From NCBI RefSeq assembly GCF_015706575.1, contig NW_024037072.1:4779001-4843000 (forward strand): a stretch of DNA of 64,000 nt, read 5' to 3'. Below the pieces are notes generated by a model. The model was not told where the DNA came from and did not search any database. It saw only the letters and a program-made list of their open reading frames with translations. This document shows positions 54,432 through 64,000 of the stretch, piece after piece (position 1 is the first letter of the stretch; each line of letters starts with the position of its first letter). A program made the translations under genes and the position numbers. The stretch comes from Patiria miniata. Lineage: Eukaryota; Echinodermata; Asteroidea; Valvatida; Asterinidae.

Positions 54432-57071
54432 GTTTGTTTTGTGGACGTTATCAAACTATTGGTGGCGCTATACTAACTTAACGTACAGCACGGCCACGCC
54501 CCACAAAAAGTTAATTGTGTGATTTCCAGAATTTCTTGGGTATAAAGAAATATCAAAAAGTTAGTTGTGTGATTTCCAGAATTTCATGGGTATAAAGGAA
54601 ATATTTTTAACGAAACAAAATACAAAGCGCCGACATTAAAAATATCTAACGATCATTTTACTTGTCTTCTATTGACAAGTCTCATATTGTTTTATATGGG
54701 GGTTTTATATCTTAGTTAGTAACTTCGAAATGCTGACAAAAAGCAGTTCAATTTGGAACTAACTAGGTGTATTTTACACGATAATTAACTCATTGCAAAA
54801 TTGATAACGACTTGGTGACCTTAGCTTCTTGTGATTTTTTGCAACTCTTTGTACGCAGTTCTTTTGCTTGTTTGTATTTGCTGTCTTCATCCTTTTGGCA
54901 GTGGCGTAGCTACGTGAGGGGGGGGAGCGCATGCCCCCCTAAAAAGTCCCCCCCCCCCCATTCCCCCAGACGCCCCCCCCCCCCCCCACTGAAAATTTGG
55001 CATCCGTGGAAAAACATATTCATATGAGTTACCATGATTAGCTCAAATAATATTTGAGCCCCCTTTTCTGCGATTGTATGCGTATTTTTTACCAAAACTC
55101 TTTTTTTTTTCGCGAGTGGCTGTTTATTCTAACGTCCCTTGGAAAGTGAATAGCTGTAGTTATCGTCTAATGTAGCCATGCTAAACGTTTTGAACAGCTA
55201 GCCCCGCCCCAACTATTTGATGTTACGGAGCCTAGGGCTCTGATTCTAGATGCTCTGTGGTGCGATCTGAGACAATTTCTGAGCACTTTAACCAAATCTT
55301 TTGGAGGAAAAGATGGTGGTGTACGCAGTGCCTGCCTTTATTGCGACGTCTCTTAAAAAATGGGTTCTTTTAAAACTGTTAAGAAAACTGTGATACATTA
55401 ATCTAGCAAAGTTTCCGTTGACTGCCACCCTTCCAAAATGTTCATTAACCAGGGCCCACGTTTTAGGCCTCTTGTGGCGTGATTTCCAGTTCGTCACTTA
55501 AGTGTAGTATTATGTAAACTAATATTTTTAACCTTAAGTGACGAACTGGGAATCTAGATTTGCCTAGATTTGCCTAGAGAATGAAAATTATGTCACAAGT
55601 GCACTTGTGAAATAAGTTTTATTCTCTAGGCAAATAGCTTTCAGGAAACGCATGGAGACGGGAGTTGATAGCCTATTTTGAGTGAAGGCGTGCCGGCCGA
55701 GGCTAGGCCTATGGGTCCGGGAATGCCCCGTCCCCCATTCTAGGGCAATTTGAGAACCGTTTTGTAAATTTAGGAGCTTTTTTCCCTCAATCATCTCGCG
55801 ATGGGTTGGTCCTAGCCTAATCAACGCGAGGAAATGATGGTAATTCCTCTTTTCTCGAAAATGACAGTCTAGGCCCGCTTAGCGGAATGGTTTCACAAAA
55901 TGATGTGTGATCCCATTTTATATACATACAATCAAGTAATATGATTATTGCATACTATTTGACTGTCACATCCTACTTATTGGATTCCCGATTCAATCTG
56001 GTCATATTGTAGCCCCCTTCTATGGCCACTCACTGGCCACAGAACTCCGTGCTTCGCGATTTAGTCCAGTGATGGCCATAATTATATAGAAAAGGGACGT
56101 AGTCATAGAAACGGTGCCGATCGGCTCCGAACTTAATGCGAGAGTAACTTAAAGTTGCTAAATACGTGCTTTTTCATAATTTCGTTTTTCTTTTCCGAAC
56201 GATATTTAAAGGAATATAATGTCCGGCAACAAATAAATTTGCTTTTTTTATTTTTGCAGGCTAGGCCTTTATACAGTTTTAAAAAGTGATTTTAAATGGC
56301 GCGCTCCAGTTCAGAAATTGCGCACACTGAAGTTGAAATTAATTAACTGATACCTTGTCGTGGGCTGATTTTTTTCGTGCGATATTTCATTGGAAAGCTC
56401 ATAACTAATGTAATGCTAGAAACTTACCAATTCAATTTGAATAACTATTTTCCAAGGTGCCACGCCCAAAAAAGCACATATATAGGGCCTACACCAACTT
56501 TAACCTTCCGGGTAAGTTTGGAGGACTTGATGGGGGATGATGGTTACCGTCGTGACTTTGATGTTTTGATGGACGATGGTATGATGCTCACTCTATTTGA
56601 ATGTTCCAAATAATTTGAGCCAAAACAGATAACTTAAGTATTCCCCCGCTTTTGAGCTTCTTTTGTAAATCTTCTGACTCGTCAACCCCGGTCACTTTTA
56701 TATCTGTAGGCAGCCTTGTATAGCGCCACCAATCGACAAAGCTCCCGATCACGCATGCACGGTACGGAAAGTCTGCCTTTATTTTCTGTGATGACTGATG
56801 AGTTTAACATGATTTCCCTTTATTTCCCGATTTCATCAGCGAGGAAAAATGGCGACTGAAACCGCATGTTCAAACTTCCCTTGGATTATTCAAGCTTGAA
56901 CCGTCTCATTACTGAGGTCAGATAGTAGGTAAGACAGTTTGAGGAGAAAGTACATTTTCCTGTTGTAAACCCCCGTGGTGACCTGTCACTCAGTTTTACA
57001 CTCGTCACAACGGAGGATAGTGTATGGGTTCACCACACCGGTCTCTGCACTGACAGTACACGTTGCATGTA
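54432..57071. other. Upstream of the PRIM2-like gene; no gene recognised
   Basis: Contains a 50-bp tandem repeat (54504-54603), poly-C/poly-G runs in a tggcgtagc...ggggg context (about 54900-54990), and two short inverted repeats (55481-55502 with 55533-55554, and 55568-55582 with 55621-55635). The PRIM2 promoter should lie just above 54431. Open frames here show no motif. Confidence 0.5.
54504..54603. repeat. 50-bp tandem repeat, two copies
   Basis: The unit caaaaagtta(a/g)ttgtgtgatttccagaatttc(t/a)tgggtataaag occurs at 54504-54553 and 54554-54603 with few differences. It lies about 140 bp above the PRIM2-like start codon. Confidence 0.9.
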
Positions 57072-57268
57072 ACTTGAGCCCAACACAACTACTTCCAGAA
57101 CTGTGTTTTTTTTACAAACAGTTACAGAAAGACCAATTGAAAGTGCTGCAGAAAAAAAAATCTCGATTTTTTCCGACCTCCAAACTCTCCTGTCACAAAA
57201 TGTTTGACCACAATATTTCACAAGTATTATCTTGATGTGTATTACTGTTGTGCCCATTCTTGAAAATC

Positions 57269-57386
57269 ACGCATTCTCGAGAATGGGCATGCACATTCTC
57301 GAGAATGGGCGCGCATTCTTAAGAATGAGCGCCCATTCTTAAGAACGAGCACGCGTTCTTAAGAATGAGCGCTCATTCTTAAGATT
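57269..57386. repeat. Tandem array of 20-bp palindromic units
   Basis: Six cores with the form attcty(g/a)agaat start at 57273, 57295, 57315, 57335, 57355 and 57375, at 22- or 20-bp spacing. The first two read attctcgagaat and the rest are attcttaagaat variants. They are separated by gggcatgcac, gagcgccc and similar GC spacers. The first cores recur in the right arm near 58186-58225. Confidence 0.9.
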
Positions 57387-58257
57387 GGGTGGGAATATCA
57401 CGTGCACAATTTATGAATTTTGCCCAATCTTAACAAACATTGCACGACATAATTATGTTAAATGAATTGTATAGCGGTTAAAAGGGAAACAATTCATATA
57501 AAGAGGAAAGAAAATGTGCTATGCTTCTGTACTCGTATAACTACGATAATTTGAATCAAATTAAACCTGTTATTATTGCTTTTTTCTGCCCACTATGGGA
57601 AGTTTTGTAATAACGGAGGACTGGGAACTAGTCTGGGAAGTGCTTTGTTTAGGCTAGACAAGTTACAAGTCCCTGCATGTATCATATGCGTGCCACGAAA
57701 AAAAATGATGTCCAGAAGCTGCCAAAATTGCTCTTTTGACTAGATAGAATCCAGCTCTGCGACGTTATGGTGGGATGTGAACAATAAATTGGTGGCAATT
57801 TAAATGGGAAATAGCATTAGCACTATGGGATGTCGCAGTATTCATTCTCATTCTTCACATTCTTCATTTTTACGACCCCCCCCCCCTTTTATTATTCCAA
57901 AAATCAGAATTCTTTGCACTAGTATTATTATGTCTCTTATATTTTCCCGGTCCCCCCCCCCCCCATATTAATACGCCTTTACTTATCATATCCACTCTAC
58001 TTTTCAGCGCCTTGCGTTGCAACAGTATAATTATTGAGAATCAGTGAACGAGGATTCAGCTAGACTTGCCAAGCGCAGCCGGTGCTCGGCATCGACAAGA
58101 CCGTTATCTTGTCGCGCATTCTCGAGAATGTGTGCTCAATCTGGAAGAGTTATTTTTTGCCAAGATTGAGCAAGGATCCAGTTGCACATTCTCAAGAATG
58201 TGCATGCCCATTCTCGAGAATGCGTGATTTTCAAGAATGGGCACAACATTACTATTT

Positions 58258-58626
58258 GTACCTCTAGGGTGGGTTGAAATCCCTCAAATGTCAAACAAAA
58301 ATGTGAAATTTACCAGAATTTCCTTCACCAGGATCATTGGAGTCTCGCACTTGGCCGTCTCTCATCGTTTACTGTTGACTGAGGGCGCTTTAATTCTCTT
58401 GACCAACCACAGCGCGGCTTTCATTTCATCGCGTGAGGCACGGAGACACTCTCGGAATGAAAGCCGTAGTTGTTCAAGAGAATTAAAGTGCCCTCAGTCG
58501 ATGGCAAACGATGACAGACAGCCAAGTGCAAGACTCAAATGATCCTGGTGAACGCAATTCTGAATTTCTGGTAAATTTCACATTTTTTTTTTACATTTGA
58601 GGGATTTCAACCCACCCTAGAGGTAC
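58258..58626. repeat. Large palindrome (369 bp, arms about 165 bp)
   Basis: It begins gtacctctagggtgggttga and ends with the exact inverse. The arms match with few mismatches up to a loop of about 30 nt near 58427-58455. It is inserted in the right terminal repeat of the surrounding element. Non-coding; probably a foldback or MITE-type element. Confidence 0.9.
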
Positions 58627-58803
58627 TAATCCACATCAAGATAATACTTGTGAAATATTGAGGTCAAACATTTCGTGACAGGAGAGTTTGGAGGTCGGAA
58701 AAAAATCCAGAATTTTTTTCTACAGCACTTTCAATTGGTCTTTCTGTGTAAGGTTTGTAAAAAACCTCACAGTTCTGGAAGTAGTTGTGTTGGGCTCAAG
58801 TTG

Positions 58804-61529
58804 TAAAATTTAGTCCAGAAAAATTGCACATGTACGATCATATACAGTTCTGGAAGTACAAACAACCGGATGTACTCAATTTTTGATGGAGAGAGTGTCA
58901 GAACATGGAGAAACAAGACATTAGAACCTTTTCAGTAAATTTTCATTTTACTATTTTCAATTTACAAACAATAAAGTTCATTGACATTTTGGAATGTAGT
59001 ATGTAGACGCAAGTGTACAGAGTTTATGGAGAGTCAAGTGCATTTTCTAAGTATTTTTTAACAAAATAGGAAATACTCAGTCCTGGATTCATGTCTTTTT
59101 AACATGTTCAACTTTTTGCAATGACTGACTTTCATTGACTGATAATGATAGAAAAAAGTGGATCCAGGTGCAACATTCTTTCCGACGTTTTTTGGTAGTT
59201 TTCATTTGAGTGCTGTTGAGATTGATTTTGTATTGTGTCACTAAAATGTTTCTTTACCATAACATTTAAAAATGATGTATGTTGAAAAAAGTATTTAGAA
59301 ATGCCATATCTTTATGACTGAGAAACATCTCCAAGATTGTCAGAAACTTTTCACAACTCCCCATAGAGAATGTGTACCTCAGAACATCAAATATAAAGTT
59401 ACATACATGTACAGGCCTGCATTTTAGGTCCATTCTTGTTGTAAAGTATTACTATTGAATTTACCTGTAATACAGCCATTGGGTCACATTCCTTTCTTTT
59501 TCATTTTCTATTTTCCTTGCTTTTTTGTTTTGTTTGAGGGGGATTCAAAGCCCAACCACCCTCCAATATCTAAACATGAATCAGAATGTTATAATTTTAG
59601 CATTCATGAGTAAACGCAATGGACTCATCTACAATAATGTACATTCCACATGTATATGTACAATGCACTCTTAAACCAGCCGAGTGGTGCCTCTAAAGTA
59701 CAGTCCTTCTGATTTGAAAATCACAGGCGTTTGGAAAAAGGCACACCTGGATTTTTCAAGGCGTGTGATTGTTCTAGGCGTGTGATTCTGTGGTCCAAAC
59801 TGGGACTGAACAATCTGGTATTTTTTTTATGATAGTCATCTTGGTTTTCAGTAAAGCCATTTCAAGAGCTCACAGATGTATAATTATGCTGTAAATGTAT
59901 GCGGATTCAGGCGTGCGAGTATTAGCACTTCTCGGGAAGCTTTTAGGCGTGTGATGGCGTGGGGGTGCGATCGCACGCCTCAAATCAGAAGTACTAAAGT
60001 AGGGGTGTGCATTTATGGGTAGTACGTGGGAATCGGGTACCCGATTGTAAAAAACACAGGTACATGTTAAAGAAACCCAACCCCAAAATTTAAATCTTGG
60101 AAGTTGCTGTACAGATGGTTTATAAAGGTCCGCACTATAATATTACTACATCGGTGAGTCAATAATAGGCCTATAGTGAGCTCAAGACATAGAGCTTCAC
60201 GTTGTAACTTGCATTTTCGCAAGCGTCATGAACGTGAATCTATTTTGTTCTTCCATACTTTAGCTTGGTTTTCATTTTTGAAAATTCTCCACAAATATTC
60301 AAACCCTTTCTTTTTCATTGTATGAGAAATTATGTAATGTTGGTTGCAGGTACTCAATTCCATAAACATGGAATTGGTTCCTGACATCAGCGGTCGGGTA
60401 TTTGGGTACTCGGTTCCGATGCACAGCCCCAATTATTAAGTGCAAACTTGACAAAAATGTGATCAATAAATTTCATTGTGCGGGAAGAATTCCATACATG
60501 GACATCACTCATTTTTCCCTGCAGCGAACTATCAGCCATCAGAAAGCAATAACATGTCCTTAAAAGTCAAATTTTGTAGAGAAAATATTGAAGCATTTAC
60601 TAAGAAAACACTTGGAATATTTCAGACCTGTCTCATATCGGTAGGGTACAACTACAAGCACAGGGTATAAAGTGATGTCAGGTATGGAACTCTTTGTGAT
60701 CTTACCATAAATCATTTGTTTCTTAGGCATCTTGAAACAAGTGTTTGCAGAAGAAACGTCTGATGTCAAATCTGTAAATTTGGACAAGGCAGAGCTTAAA
60801 TTGTGTTCACTTTGTGTACAGCCTTTGACAAACACTCGATTACTGTCTGCCACATGTGTACAGACTTATTTGTCCTGTGACCTCAGTGTGACCCCTCCCC
60901 CTTCCTCGTGGAATTTCCTGCTTCAAAGCTTGTCGGACTGTCTGTTCAGGAGGGGAGAAGGACAGACATGTAGGGAGAGTGGGGTTTACTGAAATCCAGT
61001 ATCATTTTGTAAACAGTGAAATTTGGAATCATCTGTACATTCCTGGTTAACTCTGAATGAGATGATTCAAAATTTCAGTGTGCAGTGTAGTAGTGAATTA
61101 TTGTCATGAATGGATTTAAGATTTGAGGCTTTGCATGGTGGAGTATCGCTATCATTTCGGTTTGCGGTAACACCATGTGGTAATAACTACTGCTTAGAAG
61201 ATATTTAGTTCCGAAAAGAACTTGGCCCGCTTATTATCATCTTTCGAAGTAGTTTTAGTTCTGATAAGAACAATCCTGCTTTAAGTTCTAAAAGAACTTG
61301 TCTTTGGTCTCTGAATGGATTGTTTTGAAACTTGTGTGTAGTCTTACGCATGTGATCACTGGGTGCTCACGAGGCCCCCTTCAATGGAAAAAACCACTGT
61401 GCACACTCTAGGACAAAGCAAAGGCCAAGTGATGGGTAAATCTAAACAGTAAACAATACTGTTTTGGCCATTGAAGGGGGCCTTCGTATAGAATTGATAA
61501 CATGCCGGGATTGGTCTATACTGTTTTAA
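58804..61529. other. No gene recognised; several repeat relics
   Basis: Contains a diverged copy of the 3302-type MITE (58990-59188), an element with inverted ttctgatttga ends (about 59693-60000), and an adjacent one with inverted gggg(c)tgtgcat ends (about 60001-60435). Open frames up to 97 codons show no family motif. Confidence 0.5.
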
Positions 61530-62039
61530 AGGGAAAATACAACATTTGCAAACATCAAAAAATAAAACTACCAAATCATTTTGAAATTGCTGGACTGTTA
61601 GTGAATGACAGTGTAAAGCATCCTGTAAAATCATTGCACCTGGTATACTGTCATTTTCAAGAAAAGTGGTATTTTTGTATCAATTTCCAATGCTGATCGG
61701 CCGACCAGCGTTGGAAAAAACTGGGTTTTTTTTCAAATACTGGCCCCAGTTGACCATCGCACTTGTTTGCAATTGATTACACACCTATGAACGGGTACAA
61801 GCCAGCTAGACTGGTTCCCTGACCTTACAATTCCCCAATGTATGTAAACTGCTCTGTTTCTTCCTAAATGGAGTCAGGGAACCAGACTACAGGAAAATTA
61901 TTGTTTTTCTTGGTTTTATAGCATTTTCGAACCCAAAACCTCAAAAAAGTCAGTGTAACTATATTTGCTATATATTTCCAACCCCCCAATTCCATCCATT
62001 TCTGAAAATTACAGCAAAAGCAAATGATACATATTCCCT
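61530..62039. mobile_element. piggyBac-like MITE, copy 2 (510 bp)
   Basis: TTAA lies at both ends (61526-61529 and 62040-62043) and the ends read AGGG...CCCT. The interior carries a GATCGGCCGACC-centred palindrome, imperfect here. It is close to the copy at 62640-63173 and inverted relative to that at 23671-24196. Confidence 0.8.
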
Positions 62040-62106
62040 TTAACAGTGGATTCAATGGCCTCATGGGAGACAGAATGAATGAAAGAATGAATGAATGGGA
62101 TAGGCC

Positions 62107-62286
62107 TATAGACGATTATCATGTTGCAGCCATTTTGACTTTTCTCCCATTCAAACCAATGTAACCAAAGCGAGGCTGGAAGGAAAAATAGTCTGGTTCC
62201 TTTTTGCACAAAAACATTATCATTCAGTACTGTTATTGGATACAGGGAACATGACTAAAATGGTGGCAGCATGATAAAGGTCTATA
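62107..62286. repeat. 180-bp MITE family, copy 3
   Basis: The ends tatagacgattatcatg and catgataaaggtctata are inverted repeats. It shares the interior with 34394-34570. It sits between the two piggyBac-like MITEs. Confidence 0.75.
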
Positions 62287-62639
62287 GAATGAATTTCTTG
62301 CTTATATTTTGTATGCAGAAAAAAACTTGCATTTTTGTGTGTGTGAGTGTTTCTGGACTCCACATAGAATGTATTGCCCATTGTACAAAATGCAACGCTC
62401 ACCGTGTTTGCTTTATTTCACTGACAGGATTAGAACCTTGAACTTTGAAAATTGTAAAATAGCTGTGACAAATTTGCTTGGCACAAATGCTAATTACCGG
62501 TAAGTGTTATGACCATGATATAACCCTGTGCAAATATCACCACCATGTTGACTATTGATTATAGTTTTCACTTTTTTCATGTTGGTGTGCTTATTCGTGG
62601 CATTTATCCTCCAGCTCGCAAAAATATTTGTTTGTTTAA

Positions 62640-63173
62640 AGGGGAAATACAACATTTACAAACATCAAAAAATAAAACTACCAAATCATTTTGAAATACC
62701 TTGCTGGACTGTTAGTGAATGACAGTGTAAAGCATCCTGTAAAATCATGGCACCTGGTATACTGTCATTTTCAAGAAAAGTGGTATTTTTGTATCAATTT
62801 CCAACGCTGATCGGCCGATCAGCGTTGGAAAAAACTGGCTTTTTTTCAAAAACTGGCTTTTTTTCAAATACTGGCCCCAGTTGACCATCGCACTTGTTTG
62901 CAATCGATTACACACCTTTGAACGGGTACAAGCCAGCTAGACTGGTTCCCTGACCTTACAATTCCCCAATATATATGTAAACTGCTCTGTTGCTTCTTAA
63001 ATGGAGTCAGGGAACTAGACTACAGGAAAATTATTGTTTTTCTTGCTTTTTATAGCATTTTCGAACCCAAAACCTCAAAAAAGTCAGTGTAACTATATTT
63101 GCTATATATTTCCAACCCCCCAATTCCATCCATTTCTGAAAATTACAGCAAAAGCAAATGATGTATATTCCCT
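62640..63173. mobile_element. piggyBac-like MITE, copy 3 (534 bp)
   Basis: TTAA lies at both ends (62636-62639 and 63174-63177) and the ends read AGGGG...CCCT. The central palindrome ccaacgctgatcggccgatc... is perfect. A short ctggctttttttcaaa duplication explains part of the length difference from copy 2. Confidence 0.8.
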
Positions 63174-63177
63174 TTAA

Positions 63178-64000
63178 GTCTCCACTAGCTTGCAAGAAGT
63201 TATACTTTCTGTCTTCAAGAATTTACAACTGGGCAAATCTCTGTGAACTGAAACCCATTTCTTCCAAGTTCTTCCAAGAACTCGTGTTTTAATGGGCCCG
63301 TCTTTCGACACATCGGGCACTTTATTAGGGAACTAAATGTAGATTTGGCTGCAATAGAAAATGTATTCATCATTTCATGTTCAAAAAAACTAAAGAGAAA
63401 TTTCATTTCCATATGTTTTATTTAATTGATTCTACATTTCTGGCAAAGAGGTATTGTAACCTTTTGTAAAAGAGTTTTAAATGAAAACAGATGGACCAAA
63501 CAAATTCTGCGTAAAACCTCACCATTTTGATCGTCGCATGTACATTTCCTCTGCAGGTATTAATCATAGAGTGACTGGACAATGTGGTTTGGCTCGGTTA
63601 AAAAATGTGGGTCAGATCAGCCGATATGTGTACAATTGGCGGGACCGGCTGTGGTGTGGCTAACTAGCATTTCCTGTTTCATTGGACCCCAAAATTTGCC
63701 CAGTCAAGATGCATTTGTACAAGTATACCGATATCAAGCCTTTTTTTTGTTAGCAAACTGTTACCGGCATGCAAGCATTTCCCTATAATCTAGAAACTAC
63801 TTTTAACTCATTTGCCATGTGCATTGTACGATTCAGTACTGCTCTTCAAATTTTTAACAGGAAATTGTTTTACAGAGTGCCTGGTTTAGCCAGTCAATAA
63901 GCATTACACTCTTCATGTACATGTACTGATATGATCTGAGCAACTTCAAAGTTTGAATCTGATGTACATGCACGTTAACCAGTCACTAGAATTCTGCGCT
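63178..64000. other. No gene recognised
   Basis: AT-rich sequence with short open frames on both strands. No splice-bounded exon with a family motif was seen before the window ends. Confidence 0.5.

Larger units (their letters stand above)
57072..58803. mobile_element. DNA element with about 235-bp terminal inverted repeats
   Basis: The left arm (57072-57306) starts acttgagcccaacacaac and ends in a palindromic array. The right arm is its inverse but split in two: 58186-58257 (inner part) and 58627-58803 (outer part), separated by a 369-bp palindrome. The interior (57390-58090) has no transposase-like frame and contains poly-C runs. The long arms and the subterminal array suggest a non-autonomous DNA transposon. 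Confidence 0.7.

Noticed and set aside
60560..60992. Overlapping open frames on both strands
   Set aside because: Neither shows a family motif or splice-bounded shape; both are near the length expected by chance in this sequence.
1..64000. CRISPR arrays, bacterial operons, phage or toxin genes
   Set aside because: No regularly spaced spacer array, ribosome-binding sites or prokaryotic gene organisation is present; tandem repeats here lack variable spacers.

Overview
The window is eukaryotic nuclear DNA from an animal. Its genes are split by GT-AG introns, intergenic DNA is AT-rich with many poly-C runs, and transposon relics are dense. A tandem family of Golgi carbohydrate sulfotransferases, Tx1/L1-like and CR1-like LINEs, hAT and piggyBac-type elements and a young Ty3/gypsy element fit a marine invertebrate, most likely a deuterostome such as an echinoderm. 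The species assignment is inference. There are no bacterial features and no CRISPR array.

Layout: 1-8030 is a transposon graveyard. It holds a RecQ-like helicase relic with a stop codon, LINE fragments, a small two-exon gene on the minus strand (2746-3875), and a Tx1/L1-like LINE whose ORF1 is split by a 1.9 kb non-autonomous hAT element with a perfect 8-bp target duplication. 11974-20302 holds two tandemly duplicated sulfotransferase genes (A and B), and 29608-32226 and 34673-40542 hold two more diverged relatives (C and D). All four are on the minus strand with the same plan: a short first exon encoding a signal anchor (ending in phase 1), a 68-83 nt second exon (ending in phase 0), and one large catalytic exon. 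Between B and C lie a second, nearly identical hAT copy, TTAA-flanked MITEs and a pair of 30-bp inverted repeats 5.4 kb apart. 41215-49703 is a complete Ty3/gypsy element (minus strand) with near-identical 1.47 kb LTRs, a CATG target duplication, a primer-binding site, a polypurine tract and a probable -1 frameshift signal between gag and pol. 50938-54360 is a four-exon gene for a DNA primase large subunit (PRIM2-like) with all four iron-sulfur cysteines and a long extra C-terminal tail. 54400-64000 has no recognised gene and is rich in inverted-repeat elements, including one with a 20-bp palindromic array in its terminal repeats and a large palindrome inserted in one arm.

The host genes are unrelated in function: sulfotransferases modify glycans in the Golgi, and PRIM2 supports replication priming in the nucleus. 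The best leads are the gag-pol frameshift signal, the hAT pair with dense GGCC arrays at both ends, the PRIM2-like protein with an unusual Cys/His insert and long tail, and the palindromic array at 57269-57386. I found no convincing wholly new system. All gene models come from reading splice sites and frames by eye.
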